Shown here: in pieces, positions 32,103-43,855 of the stretch
Numbering within the stretch: the first letter of the stretch is position 1
Layout: every line of letters begins with the position of its first letter
Source of the DNA: Mesostigma viride
Lineage: Eukaryota > Streptophyta > Mesostigmatophyceae > Mesostigmatales > Mesostigmataceae
Assembly (NCBI GenBank): GCA_009746045.1
Contig: RPFO01000089.1
Location: 677,958-741,957, forward strand
Length of the DNA stretch: 64,000 bases
Direction of reading: 5' to 3'
Program-made: the position numbers and the translations under genes
Notes under the pieces: model-generated
Told to the model about the DNA's origin: nothing
What the model saw: the letters and a program-made list of their open reading frames with translations, nothing else
The model's database searches: none

Positions 32103-32495
32103 TCAATCCTTTTTAACCACAGTAATGGATAGGGAACCAAACTCTAAGGTGAGAGGAGTATCTGAGCTAGATGAGGATGCAGCCCGTTTAGGGGGAGAAG
32201 AAGGAGGGGTAGCAAAGACTAGAGATTCCACTGGAGGACGACCATGAGGGATAGAGCGTACATGTAGGCCTAAATCTGATTCACTATGGTCTATAAGGAA
32301 CTGCTGAGCTTCTTCAAAGGTCACAAATTTCTTATACCTAATTACGTTGTATACACGGTTCTGAACTATCTTCCTAGCGTCGGACCAAGAAAGGAAAATG
32401 GCGGACCATTGAGGCGTAATCACTACGTAATATTTGGCTAAGCTATTATCGCTGGAAGAATGGGAAGGAGCAGTAAAAGCACGACGCTGGCTCAT
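32103..32495 (-). CDS. RNase H1 hybrid-binding / viroplasmin-like domain protein
   Basis: The 130-residue frame from ATG 32495 contains KYYVVITPQWSAIFLSWSDA, then RYKKFVTFEEAQQFLIDH, the fold signature of the RNase H1 hybrid-binding domain (also called the caulimovirus viroplasmin domain). That domain binds RNA/DNA hybrids. A Ser/Pro-rich tail follows. It lies outside the LTR-like block on the same strand as gag, so it may belong to a neighbouring or larger retroelement. It is intact as far as visible. Confidence 0.6.
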   Translation of the reverse strand: MSQRRAFTAPSHSSSDNSLAKYYVVITPQWSAIFLSWSDARKIVQNRVYNVIRYKKFVTFEEAQQFLIDHSESDLGLHVRSIPHGRPPVESLVFATPPSSPPKRAASSSSSDTPLTLEFGSLSITVVKKD

Positions 32496-32945
32496 GGTAA
32501 CGCACCTGGTGGCGTCACGCTAGCAGTAGGAGGAGTAGGCGACTTATCTGGTTGATCTGGAGCACCGAAAGCAGCACGAGGGCGGCAATAGTCCAGCGCT
32601 CGTCCTAAAATCAGCGACCAGTCCCTCTGCGGGTGCGGCCGTCTAATAAAACAGCAGCACGAAGGAAAAGGTATAGTCTACCACGACGCTACTCGTCTCA
32701 CTGTTGCCGAACCAAACAATTATCCTCTATCTACGACAGGAAGACAATTATCCTCTATCTACGACAGGAAGAAAACATGCGCAGGAAAACAAAGCGAAGG
32801 AGCTATCTAAGAAAGGGTTTATCCGCTACGAGCAGGTCTAGCATCTAGGCAGATCGTGTCCCGAACCGGGCAGCACTACTCTCCCAGCTTGACGGCGACC
32901 CGCCCATTACCTGTCAAGAAAGTGTCGTCTTCGTATCCCTGGACG
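32496..32945. other. Spacer with a 28-bp tandem duplication
   Basis: ACAATTATCCTCTATCTACG followed by ACAGGAAG occurs twice in tandem at about 32717-32772. No gene is seen. Near 32946 the sequence changes abruptly into Ty3 RT, so this marks a truncation junction. Confidence 0.45.
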
Positions 32946-34545
32946 CGGAAGGGCCTCTACCTCGTATTGATGATAAATTTAACAAGGTTAAAGGTTCTAC
33001 CTGCTTCACGGTACTGGATTGTGCAGATGGTTTTTGGCAACTGCGTATAGCGCCTGAGGATTGTCATAAAACCGCCTTTGCTACCCCTTTTGGTCATTAT
33101 CAGTTTAGAGTAGCGGCTATGGGACTCTGTAATTCTCCTGCCTCTTTTCAAATGTTGATGAATGAAGTGCTTAGACCTGTTATGGGTAATTCTCACCTTC
33201 CCCAAGTGTCATCTGATTTAAAGGATCCTTCCTTCTCCTCTGTTTCTTTAGCGGAGCACGATCGTTCTTGTGCTCAGGCTTACTTAGATGACATCCTTAT
33301 TTACTCCCCTGATTGTGAAACGCACCTACGTGATTTGAAGAAAGTCTTAGAAATAATGTCTGAAAATTCCTTGTGGGCTCGCCGTGCTAAAGTTCGTTCT
33401 GGTAGGAGTGTACCATTTTTAGGACATGTTCTGTCAGATGCCGGGGTCGCTACCGACCCGGATAAAACTAAGTCAATTCAGGAATGGCCTACCCCTACCG
33501 ACGTTAAAAGTGTTCGTAGTTTCCTAGGGATTGCCTCTTACTATAGGCGTTTTATCCCTCGTTTCGCAACTATAGCAGCCCCTATCAATCATTTATTAAA
33601 GAAAGATATCCCCTTTGTCTGGAGTAGTGAGTGTCAGTCTGCTTTTCAGTGTTTAAAATCCCTACTCCTCTCTCCTCCCGTACTCATCCTACCCGATACT
33701 ACCAAACCCTTTGTGGTAGCTACAGACGCTAGTAAGGTAGCTATAGGGGGCGTCCTTCTCCAGGATCAGGGTCAGGGCTTACAGCCAATTGAGTATATCT
33801 CTAGGACAATGCTCCCTGCGGAGCGTAACTATCCAGTACATCAGCAGGAACTCTTGGCTGTGGCGTATTGTTGCCACGCGTGGCAGCACTTTCTTAAAGG
33901 TGCCCAATTTGATGTTTGCCTGAATGAACCCTGTGAGATCGATCCTTATAGATTAGTTATACAAACGGACCACCGTACCCTTACCCATTTGCTCTCCCAA
34001 CCCAACCTTACCCCTCGTCAAGCGCGCTGGATGGAGTTTTTAGCACAGTTTTCCCCTTTTAAACTTCAGTATGTTAAGGGTGTAGATAACATAGTACCAG
34101 ATGCACTCTCCCGTCGCGCAGATTACTCCTTTTTCGAGGACTTGGATGTTCTCAATACTACTCTAGTTCCTACTACTATGGGTGTAACCCCTTATGGTGA
34201 ACTACCTGATGATGAATCTTATGCCTATCTCTTTCATAGAGCTGTTCGCATGCCTGATCTCCTTTCTCACGTAGGACTCTCTCTCCCGTGTGAGGCCCTT
34301 CCTGTGGTCTCTGTGGGGGGGGAGGGGAAAAATAAAATTTCTATACCGCTTAGCCATATAGCGACTAGGACAGGAAAGTCTTATGATAACATAGTCCCTC
34401 TAGGACCTCCCCTCCTCTTTGGCAAGGCGGTAGGAGACCTCTTTAAACCTGTTCTGGATACCTCTGTAGCGATGCCTACCTCTGATCTTGAACGCCTTAT
34501 TAGTAGATTTACTGCCACTGAGCCGGAAGCTTTAGCTGCCATTGC
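32946..34545 (+). pseudogene. Ty3/gypsy copy 2: RT, RNase H and start of integrase region
   Basis: The frame is open from GPLPRIDDKFNKVKG onward. It has FTVLDCADGFWQL, the YLDD box (AYLDDILIYS) with the same long spacer before it, the complete RNase H (VVATDASKVAIGG through YVKGVDNIVPDALSRR), and the linker to integrase. It lacks the 5' RT part and ends at ALAAIA, before the HHCC motif. It is nearly identical to copy 1 but opposite in orientation, and free of the TTAA and filler insertions. It shows a 12-bp segment after PRID that copy 1 lost. Confidence 0.88.
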
Positions 34546-34759
34546 AGTTCTTGCAAAGGCGTATGTGACAAAGGACCGTCGTCTCGTTCTCTACCTACGA
34601 AAGTTCCTCCGGAACCATTGTTACGTCCTAAACGTCTACCTCCACCTCTACCGGGCCTGATACTACCTAAATTGGTCAGGCCTCCTCTACTCAAACCCCT
34701 AGCGAAAGACGAACGAGACGGAGCTGATCTCAATGCATTCTCGTATGTGTTGCTATAAT
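34546..34759 (-). pseudogene. Arg/Gly-rich coding fragment (unrecognised)
   Basis: On the minus strand the frame reads YSNTYENALRSAPSRSSF, then RPGRGGGRRLGRNNGSGG, and enters the Ty3 copy 2 junction. An RG-rich tract suggests nucleic-acid binding, perhaps a gag tail. The copia-type element is inserted at 34760, so the upstream part continues at 51462 on the far side. Confidence 0.3.
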
Positions 34760-35404
34760 AGTTAGCATTTTGGGCAACCAATATGCTAAGTGGATGCAGT
34801 TTGGAAAGACCTTTCCAACGCCGTGCTGACCGTCTGAAACAGACAAGGGACGAGAAAGATATCAAGTCCCGAAGTCCTAGCCATCCGTGGCCGACTAGGG
34901 TGCAGTCTTCTGGTGTAGTGGACAGGACACGTGGCAGGCCGTGCCTGCACAGGCTTAGCCTGTCTATCACGTGACTGTGGTCCACGTAGACCAGGAGGAG
35001 CAGCAACCTGTGACTAGTAGGGTACTGGAGCTGGCACAGGGCTGCAAGGATACTAGACCTTGCAGGCCTGTGACAGGTCCTGTACTTCCTAGGTTACAGA
35101 GTCTAGGCAAATCCAGTACGTCCTGGCTCTGCACTGATGCCAGTGGACGTTGTGGATTTGCTTGCACGCCTGCACGTGCCTCGTCATGCCGATGGGAACG
35201 AGGAACAACGCAAAGGATATAGCTTGGTCATGGGGGATGACCAGCTATCTCGGAAAGCACGAACCGTGGGTGCCACCTTGGTCGTGGAAGTGCCCATTGT
35301 GGTCGTGGCCTGGTGAACAGATTTAAGGTTGCTGCCTTGCAACATTGGCTAAGACGCGCTGTGAAAGACCAAGAGCTCACATACGTTGGGAGCTCTTTCT
35401 AACT
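34760..35404 (+). repeat. 5' LTR (645 bp)
   Basis: It starts AGTTAG, ends CTAACT and is nearly identical to 50809-51456. The two differ by a 3-bp indel (TTAAGGTTGC versus TTAAGGTCAGTGC) and a few substitutions, which points to a fairly recent insertion. It is flanked on the left by ATAAT. No clear primer binding site follows. Confidence 0.9.
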
Positions 35405-35429
35405 CGTATTATTGTCTCCTTACTTCTTC

Positions 35430-36272
35430 ATGTCCAACGTGCCGAGGGAACAGGCCATTGAGCCTTCGCAAAGCCAGAGCTCGCAGCCGCAGCTTCGGGT
35501 AGGAGCCCCGGAGCGATCACGACCTTTTCATCCCTACGCTCATCCGAGCACCGCATCAACCTTCGTCCAGGCGGCGTACCTGGCAAGGGGGCTGGCGAAG
35601 AAAGGTTGGGTAGCAGTTTGCGGAACTGCAGCAGGGCCGGCGGCGAGCGACCCCATTGTGATGCAGATTGAGGCTTCGACAGCTCCCGGCGAATTGTCGC
35701 GAGAGGCCGTCGAAAAGTTTGTGTCAATACGGGACGAGCTGTCCTCGACCATTTACGGTCTGGAGGTGGCTCACCAGGGCGGGCACGTGACCGTGTCGCA
35801 GCTGGATTTGGCGCGGGAGGCACTGGGCCAGATCGTGGCCATTGGACTGGGAGCAGCGCGACTGTTCAACCATCAGGTGGCAACGTCTGTGCTGGGCGCG
35901 GGAGTTGAAGTCCCGGACGTGATCAGGCAAGCGCAGGCGCGCGAAGTCGACAACCCCTGGTCGTCGGCAGAGGTGGTTTCACAAACGTGCGAACACCTCG
36001 TGAACATTCTTTTGCAGGAGTCACGGGGCAACGCAGACCGGTGGGTGATAACCACACGACCATTTGGGATTTGGTCAACACTCGACACACCGCGGGCGGC
36101 GGAACCAGACGCACACGATCCAGTGGTCGAGGTCATCACGGGTCGGGAGGTAACGCCAGAAGACTTCCATTACCAATTCGTTGATCAGCCAGAGGGGATC
36201 ATCGAACGTTCATCTCAGCAGATAGATCAAGGCGACGGTACCAGAAGGGTACGCTGCACGACGTCGTGCTGA
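35430..36272 (+). CDS. Unrecognised 280-residue ORF directly after the 5' LTR
   Basis: The frame is open from ATG 35430, 26 bp after the LTR, to a stop at 36272. It begins MSNVPREQAIEPSQSQSSQ. The middle is a helical, Ala-rich segment (LAREALGQIVAIGLGAARLF), and the C-terminal part is acidic (EVTPEDFHYQFVDQPEG). Its position suggests a gag or capsid role, but no known motif is seen. Being intact in an element with many breaks elsewhere is notable. Confidence 0.5.
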   Translation: MSNVPREQAIEPSQSQSSQPQLRVGAPERSRPFHPYAHPSTASTFVQAAYLARGLAKKGWVAVCGTAAGPAASDPIVMQIEASTAPGELSREAVEKFVSIRDELSSTIYGLEVAHQGGHVTVSQLDLAREALGQIVAIGLGAARLFNHQVATSVLGAGVEVPDVIRQAQAREVDNPWSSAEVVSQTCEHLVNILLQESRGNADRWVITTRPFGIWSTLDTPRAAEPDAHDPVVEVITGREVTPEDFHYQFVDQPEGIIERSSQQIDQGDGTRRVRCTTSC

Positions 36273-36667
36273 GCTGCACGTCCCGCAAGAGCCCGAACAC
36301 GACTACGGTGGTCGTGGGGCTTGCAACGACAAGCGGGGTGGTGGAACGCGGTGGGTGAAGAACCTTGAGTGGGATCGCCGAGTGGGAGCGAGCCCCGGAT
36401 CCCAGTGGAGAAATCTGCAGACGGGCGACCCGTTAGCAGAGTGTTTGGACCCTACGCCGACGGGGAGGACGCCGCTGGCAGCGACGAGGAGCGGCCAGAG
36501 ACGCCCATCGCAGCCACTGCTCAAGAGCGAGAGCTGGAGGCAGCGAACCAAGCAGGTGCTGAGTCAGTAGCTGGGACGGTGCCCACGGCATCCCCCAGCG
36601 ACGCCAGTGCTTGAGTCAGTTCTTCCTTTTTCCTTCGCCTTTATTGTTGTGTCCCCACTTGTATATA

Positions 36668-37990
36668 ATGCCTCGTGGCAAACCGGGCGACGGCGACAAG
36701 GGCGAGGGGGGCACCGGCTGGGAGAGCCAGGAGCCTGGGAAGGGCAAGGAGGCGCTGGTGGGAGAGGCGATCCCAGCCAGCGACGGCGATGGGGGAAAGC
36801 GACCAGGGAGCAAGAGGCGACACGAAGACTCGGTGGAGGAGGCGCGCAAGGCGCGGGCGCTGGGCATCTGATGCAATAACGGTGGCGAATGGGCAACCTG
36901 CCGTGGAGAAGCGTAAGAGGGACCCCTCCGCTGACGGCAATGGTAAGAGGCCTCATGTGGATGTGCTCTCCCCTGTGCCTGCTGGACCAAGTGGTGCTGT
37001 TGTTGTGACACCCGCTGTGGTGGAGCCAGTGAAGGCGCTGCCAGGGTCGAGACCTCACATGAGTGCTGTCACTGTTATGAATGGACAAAAGCCTCCCCAC
37101 CACTAGCACAGGAAGCTTTGGACAAGTGGCTAGAGGACATGGAGCTTGTTGTGTTCTCCGTGGACCCCACTGTCAACCTAGTGCAAGTGTTTCACTCGTC
37201 CACGTGCAACAGGGACTCGTCAGAGCGTGTCAGGGAGAAGGCTAGGACTGCTGTCAAGGATAAGCTAACCTGGGCACAGTTCCTGGATGGGTTGAGGGAG
37301 GAGTTCTCTGACAAGGTTCTCAACCTCACCAACTACTACAAGCATCAGTATGACACCTTTGAGATAGTGGGCCCTGTGGCAGAGGAATGGGCTAGGCTCA
37401 ACCGTATCAGGGACAAGGGGGCCAAGTATGGCTTCCTGGTCACAGATAGGGCCTTGGCAGACTATTTCCTGGACCGTATGGGTTTGAGTGTGGATGGGAG
37501 GAACGGTGCCCGCATGTTTCTTAACCAGACTGATGGCTCCTTGCGTGCTCTGGAGCTTGTAATCCTCAGCATAAGGAAGCCAGATCCTGCCTGCAAGGCT
37601 ATCCAGTCCCATGGCAGCAATGCCACCTCCGCTGTGCAGGGCCAAGGTGATGTCCCCGGGTACCCAGCCCGTGATGGGGCAAGGCCCAACAAGCGTAAGC
37701 GCTTCAGGCGCCAGAGGCAGGGGCTCAGGGTGGCAAGGGTGCAGGTCCCAAGGAGGGGTTGGGGGCCAGCAAGCTGGTGGTCAGCAGGGTAAGGGTGGCC
37801 AAGGGCAAGGCAAGGGCCAAGCTCAAGGCAACCAGGGCAAGCAGGGTGGGCAGCCTCAGGGAGGCCAGGGGAAGCCTGGCAAGGGTGGGGCTGGGTCTGG
37901 GAAGAAGGGTGGAGCATGTTTGTGTGTGGCAAGGAAGGTCACTGGCGTCGTGAGTGTCCTGACAGGAAGGCCAAGCCTGCTGGGGCAGGG
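36668..37990 (+). pseudogene. Copia-type gag with broken CCHC knuckle
   Basis: Translation from ATG 36668 (MPRGKPGDGDKGEGG) passes through at least two frame changes into LDKWLEDMELVVFSVDPTV and WAQFLDGLREEFSDKVLNL, a gag-like capsid domain (about 37118-37600). A Gly/Gln-rich stretch (about 37690-37900) is followed by CGKEGHWRRECPDRKAKP at about 37925-37980. This is a CCHC zinc knuckle whose first Cys is out of frame, apparently through loss of one T in a TTT run. Confidence 0.65.
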
Positions 37991-38384
37991 GCCAGTCTGG
38001 GCAGCAGTGACTAGCTACATCATCCCCTGTAAATAGTCAATCACCCCTTGGGGAAGGTGTGCTGGATGTACATAAGGACGGGGGTGTGCCCCTTGTGCAG
38101 CACCAAGGGTGTAAAGATGTTGTTCTTCCACTGGATTGCAATAACAATGCTGCAGCTGAATTCCCTATGCCTCATGCAGGTGGTGGGTCTCCAGCAGGTG
38201 CTGGCCTGGAGGGCCAAGGGACCTTGCTGGAAGGGCCTGGAGCGGTCCAGGGTGCAGGGCCTGACTTGGGGCGTCAGGACGGCCTGCAGGGAAGCCCTGG
38301 AACCTCAGGAGTGGATCATGTGTCCCCACACACGGTTCAGACGTCTCGCCAGGTCAGTACTGAAGAGTGCTGAGCTATGCTGAG

Positions 38385-39330
38385 GCTGGCCATAGATTGC
38401 ATCATATGTTTGGGCATTCTGGGCAGGCAGCAATGTTTGCTTGGAAGCTAGGTAGGGAGCCTTTGTGGGAGGCTTGCCAGGCTGCTGCTGAGAACTGTGG
38501 TTGCCAGGAGAATGCTGTTCACCCACCTCAGTCCCATGCTAGGGAGCCTGCTAGGGAGCGTGGCGACATCCAGATGGATATCCAGCATATCAGGGGCTTG
38601 TATATATTGGTGGGGGTGGACAGGTTCAGCAGATACAGGCTGATAGACGTTCTGCCTGGTATGCAGGAGCACCACTTGTTGTTGGGTATGAAGGCCCTGA
38701 TCCCAGGCTTTGGGGTGTGCAAGAGTGTGCAGGCAGACTTGCAGTTTGACTGTTTGCTCAAGCATCAGGACCAGCTGCCTTGTAAGCTGGTAGTAGTCCC
38801 CAGGGAGAGTCATGGGCAGCAAGGGGCTGTAGAGAGATCCATACGTGAAGTGAAGACAGTGGTGCTAGCAGCAGAGTCAGTGCCACTTGTGGCATCTGCC
38901 TTAGAGAGGGCAGCCTGGTGTAAGGGGATAGAAGAGCAGCTGAACCACAGGGTTAACTATTACTTTGATGGTGTGGCTGTCTCTCCCCTGGCCCTGCAGT
39001 ATAGCTTGTGCCTGAGAACGTGGTGCAGGCCAGTCTTAGGAAGGCAGATAGGTTATTTGCCCAGCTGAGACGTAAGGACAAGAACTGGAATGTGCTGAGG
39101 CCTCAGGTGGGGCTGAAGGTCAGGATGTGGAAGGAACCATCTATTCCAGGCAAGCGGGGGAAGTGGCAGGATGGGGTTGTCACTCGTGTGGAGGAAGCTA
39201 ACAGATCTTGCCTGGTGGCTTTGGAAAAGGATCCAAGGCACGTGTACAGGTTGTCCTGGGCTCATGTCAAGGAAAGAAGGCCACATGCAATCTGGCCTGC
39301 AGACGGGCCAGGCCCTCCCAGCTGGGTTGA
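38385..39330 (+). pseudogene. Copia-type integrase
   Basis: HRLHHMFGHSG and a downstream CGC pair resemble the integrase zinc domain. The core has DIQMDIQHIRGLYILVGVDR (first Asp), VQADLQFD (second Asp) and ESHGQQGAVERSIREVK (Glu). A one-base break near 39006 (loss of G in a GG pair) shifts the frame into VVQASLRKADRLFAQ and the C-terminal domain GLKVRMWKEPSIPGKRGKWQ, ending HVYRLSWAHVKER. It follows gag directly, without a protease between them. Confidence 0.75.
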
Positions 39331-39576
39331 GGAGCCAGGCCAGAGCCAGGCAGCAGCAGCTAACAATCCTCTGGTGGTGGATGATGGTCTGTCCCTGCTG
39401 GAAGATGACGAGCAGGAGGAGGCTGCTGAAGCAACTGTCACAAGGCCAGAGGGGACGGGGCAGCCACCTAAGGCCCGGGGGCCTCTCATGGCGGACGTCA
39501 TCCGAGCACTCATGCGCAGCAAACATGATCCCAAGGTATCCAAGCTCACGGGGTGGGGGTCGTGCTGGGCAGCTAC

Positions 39577-39652
39577 AATGGAGGTAGATACCAACTCACA
39601 GGTGTCTGTCATCAGGGAAGAGGATGCTGTAGGCTTACAGATGTCCCATCCC
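39577..39652 (+). pseudogene. Retropepsin N-terminal half (after integrase)
   Basis: In the same frame as the integrase C-terminal domain, MEVDTNSQVSVIREEDAVGL carries the aspartic protease active-site pattern (usually DTG or DSG; here DTN). It is cut at 39652 by the 7.6-kb inverted-repeat insertion. The second half resumes at 47291. Confidence 0.65.
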
Positions 39653-39697
39653 CATAGCAATACCCCACCACACTCATCGAAAATGGCTGTGTTTGAG

Positions 39698-41150
39698 CCC
39701 CCCCGGAAAATACCGGTTCCATCAACCTATGTTAACTTTGTTCGTCCGATTTCGGCCGTTTTTTCAATCGACGCACCTGGCACTGCGAGATCCACCCTAC
39801 TTCAGATCTGGACTTAAATGCCTCGGAAGAAAACGGGGGGAAAAACGGTAAAAAGCGGTCAACTGACGTATAGAAACGGAAACGTGACCGGGGGTTACTG
39901 ACTGACAGACCGGGGGTTACAGGGGCGGACACGTGACGGTCACTGCCGGTTACGAGCTGGGCATTACAGTGACCGAGAGTCCGAGACTCGGAGGTCGTCA
40001 TCTCGATTTTTCCCGCGACACCAGAGACGAAAACGACGAAAACACCCATGGCGGTCGAGTATCAGCTAGCGTTTTGAAACTTGCGTCACTGCAGCCGCTC
40101 GAGGTGTCAAAACGAAGCTTACATCACGGTTAATCCATGGAATAATTTTGGAATGATAAGAGCTGTGATTGCGACGAGGGAATTGAACGGGACAAATTGT
40201 TTTTTGCAGCGCACCATTTTTTTCGCGAAAACCAGATTTCTCGGCGGTACGTGTCTAAAAGTCCTGGTTACGAGAGGAGATGAAAATCCCGGCACGATAG
40301 CTCAGATTATGCGTTACAATATCCCCGAAAACGTTAGTGTTTTCGTTTTCTGAGTTTCGCTTTTTATTCTCCGGCATTCGCCTGAATAAATATGGGGTGC
40401 GAAATCCGTCTGTTTCTTGCTTCGTACAATACATGTCTTTGTCGTCAGATAATTAGCTCTTTAGGCTATGCCCGACCTTCCTGTACTGCCCAGCCTGCGG
40501 CAATAAGCCAGCAGGACATATGGCGTGCCCAAGATTCCGCGCAAACGTCGCTAATGGTCTTCCGGATGTGCAGTAAGTGCGGTAAAAGCTGCGAAAATTC
40601 AAATTGCTTATTATGCCTGTAGAAAGCTCTTTGCGACCGTGTTTTCCAATCGAGTTCATTGTTCCTTTGACGCTAGATACAAAAGGCAAAGGGGGTCATC
40701 ATTTTTTATTAGTCGGCAATGCGGTTTCGAGATGTGATGGGTCGGGCAGACGACCTCGCCACGACCCGCTGGGCTCACGCTTCGCATCTCCCGGCAGCCA
40801 TAAAGAAGCGCAGATTAAGCGAGGTGAGCGAGCTAGAGGTCCCAGAGTCGTTGCTAAGGCAAGGCAGCTTCTCAAAGGGTAGAGAGCTGGATTAATAAGA
40901 CTTTCTCAAGGGCATTATGCAGTGGTTATTGCCACCTTGTCCAGATATTTGCCCTTGTCTTTCTGATTTATATACTGTTTCAAAGAGGGAAAGGAGAACG
41001 TTTGCGACGTTGTTTCTCATTCATTACTATGAAGAAAATGCCTTTGCAATTGCTTACAACGAGATGGAAGCTGCCTCATGCAAATTAGCCAGGCAATGCA
41101 AGTGATGCAAGGTGAGGCCATGCATGGCTGATATTGCCTTCATGCGTGAG
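39698..41150. other. Left interior of the 7.6-kb element
   Basis: Translation in one frame around 40466-40520 reads YCPACGNKPAGHMACPRF. In another, around 40566-40620, it reads MCSKCGKSCENSNCLLC. Both are Cys-rich and zinc-knuckle-like, but the frames are short and broken by stops. ACCGGGGGTTAC repeats near 39888 and 39922. No defined gene. Confidence 0.3.
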
Positions 41151-41154
41151 TTGA

Positions 41155-42400
41155 GCAGGTGGCTGGCTGGGCGTGTGGCTGGCTAGGTGAGCGGGGCGTT
41201 TATGGGGGGTTGCGATGGTGCGGGCATGCGAGGGCAAATGGGCGGCCTCATGCCTGGCTGGTTTGGGTGTTGGGTAGTTAGGTGGTTCGGTAATTGGGTT
41301 GTCGAGTGGTTAGGTGGTTGTGTTGCTGGGTGACTGGTCGGTTGGTTGCTTGGTTGGTTGGTTGGTTGCCCAGGAAGTCTTGTGTAGGAGGCTTAGGCTA
41401 TAGATGCTTCAAGGGATGCCTAGGCGTAGGTGGGTTCAATGGCAGGTGGCTGGCTGAAAGGTGGATGCCTTGGTAAATGGCTGGCCGAGAAGCTGGGAGC
41501 ACAGGCCGCTGGAAAGGGTGGCTGGCTGGCTGGCTGGTCATGGTGGGTGGATGAGTACAAGGGTGGTCGGTCATAGGTAGATGTCCAGGTGGCTGGGTGA
41601 TTGATAGGCTTTGGGGACTGCGAAGTGAGTGGGTTGTTGGATTCGTGAGTGAAACAATGGCACGGTATTGAGGGTGGTGGGTTGGTGGTTGGTTGGTTAG
41701 GGATGCGTGTGGGTGGGTGGGTTGGTGGGTAGGCCATTGGTGGTTGGTGGCTGGTGGATGTGTAGATGACTATGTGGGTGGGTGGGCGAAGGGACGGGTA
41801 GATGGACGGGTGCGCGCACAGATATGGATGCGTGGATGGGTTTATGGTTGGGACCAACTCACCTATCGCGGGTGAAGGGCTGTGCACGTTGGGGGTGAGG
41901 TAGGTGGCTGGCTGGCTGAGAAAATGCATGTGTGGGTGGGTCAGTGGGTATAAGGGTGTGGGGGCAGTGAGTGGTTGAGTGGGTACTAGGTGCGTGGGTG
42001 GGTCAAGGGTGGGCGGCCGCATGGGTGCATATGGGGCCTGCTGGCTGGATGTTTAGGTGGTTGGGTGATTGGGTGGTTGGCTCATTGGATGGGTGAATGC
42101 CTCCTTATTACCTGATTGGTATGTGGGTTGCGCAGGTGCCTTGGTGGGTGGGTGGATGTCCAAGTGGGTTGGTAGGTGGTTGGGTGCCTAGGTGCACGCG
42201 TGGTTATAAAAGGTGGGTTATAAAAGGTGGGTTAGCACGTGCGCAGCTGGCTGGGTGGGTGGGTCACTGGGTGGGTGGACGGGTGGGTGGACGGGTGGGT
42301 GTCTAGGTGTACCGGCACGCCAGTGTGTGAGTAGTTGTGTGGGTGGGTGGCCAGGTGACTGCATGGGTGGGCGACTGCATGGGTGGCTCGGTGCGCACAA
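41155..42400. repeat. TGG/GGTGGGTG-rich degenerate minisatellite
   Basis: About 1.25 kb is composed of variants of GGTGGGTGGGTGG, GGTTGGTTGG and TGGCTGGCTGG. Frames on both strands are open but low in complexity. The G runs on the plus strand could form quadruplexes. Confidence 0.8.
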
Positions 42401-42457
42401 AGTGTTAGTGATGGAGACATGGGATATCCCAATGCCGTATCATGTGAGCATACGCCC

Positions 42458-42594
42458 GATTTCTGGCCTGCGCTGGTTGTCTCCTTGATAATAATAGTGT
42501 GCTGGTTGTCTCCTTGATATGATTTCTGGCCTGCGCTGGTTGTCTCCTTGATAATAGTAATATATCTGGTTGTCTCCTTGATATAAGGCCTGCA
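42458..42594. repeat. Short tandem repeat TTTCTGGCCTGCGCTGGTTG
   Basis: GATTTCTGGCCTGCGCTGG followed by TTGTCTCCTTGATA occurs at 42458 and 42520, with shortened copies (GCTGGTTGTCTCCTTGATA) at about 42501 and 42565. The same 33-bp unit occurs once at 3018-3050 with one mismatch, linking this element to the left part of the window. Confidence 0.75.
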
Positions 42595-43247
42595 TGCAAT
42601 CTAAGCTCAATTACTAATCTGAATTGACATACATGATTCCAAGTAGTAGTTAGTGTGAGTCGCGAGTTACACTCCTGTGTCAAAGATGCTAACTAATACT
42701 GCTACCACCCATAACATCATTAAATCGGAATAGCCAATGTCCATGAACAAAAAATAAATGAATAAATATAAATGAATCGAGTGGACACGTGTGTAGTACT
42801 CCTACACACAGATCTCGAGTGATTTATCTAGTACCAAATCCGACAGGCTTGCATCACTCCCCGGAAAGGAGAACTTTTGCGGATGACTGTAGGTGTAAGT
42901 TGGCGATGCCATGGTAACCGGAGACGTCCGTCCTATAGTCAGCGAAAGTTGGTGCGAGAGGTCCCCAGTTCGATTACGGTCGGATTCACTTGCAGATCGC
43001 GTTTTTCCGCGTTTTCCGCGGCCCGGCCCTGAACGCAAACGGTTTTCACCTTTGCGGAGTGCCTGATCAGAATAAATGAATGTCCAGGCATAGTTGTCTC
43101 ACTTCATGAATGAACGGCGATATTTTCCAAATTTAATTTTTTAATTTTAATATCAATGACACGGCATATTTTGAAAGCCAACATGAATTGAGAATGAACG
43201 GTTGTACCAATGCATGGTAATGCTAGCTGTCCGCTACTCAACTACTA

Positions 43248-43640
43248 ATGGCCAACCATGACGGTTTTACAAATGGTGATGTTAGACGCCGCAAGGCCCG
43301 CACCTTCAAAGAACAGCTAGTAGAGGACATGGGGGGCCTAGGCCTCTCCGTGATTTGGAAGAAGATGATGGACAAGGCCAAGTGGGCCCAGGTCATAGAG
43401 GATAACGAGCCCCCCCCAGTGGGGAAGCGCCCGCGTGTGCAATCTCGTGGGAGGCACGCCAGATAGCCCCCTAGAGCAGCGTGCGGCTGCCTAGATAGAT
43501 GTTGTAGTTAGAATGTTGTTAGATAGATGTAGTATGTAGCCGATGTAGATAGACTAGACCGGTAGGACTGTTTGCACCCATCCATCCATCCATCGGGGTT
43601 AATGCTCCGTGACTCCCCAACGGGAGCACGAGTCTAATTA
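43248..43640 (+). pseudogene. Possible LINE 3' end (RT C-terminus and tail)
   Basis: The frame to 43466 reads RRRKARTFKEQLVEDMGGLG, then AKWAQVIEDN, resembling the C-terminal tail of non-LTR retrotransposon RTs (basic motif, EDL-like helix, xDRxxW-like end). The following TAGATAGATGTTGTAG repeats, CATCCATCCATCC and a TTAATTAATTAATTAA tail fit a LINE 3' end. A second diverged copy of the tail lies at about 43785-43855. Only the last part of the gene is present. Confidence 0.4.
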
Positions 43641-43855
43641 ATTAATTAATTAATTTACAAATGGCCTGGAAGTTCTGCTAGTCAACCATGAATAGCCTAA
43701 CATTTCCACAATCACTGCATACCACCTAGCTAACTAACTAAATAATACATGAAGAGAGCTAGGGTAGAGAGCTTAGACTAGAGTTGGCTTGATGTCGTAG
43801 ATAGATTAGACCGGTACGATTGTGTGTCCCCACCCATCCATCCATCGGGGTCAGA

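Noticed and set aside
41420..42432. His/Pro/Thr-rich minus-strand ORFs in the TGG repeat
   Set aside because: Low-complexity translation of a minisatellite. No start or domain supports a gene.
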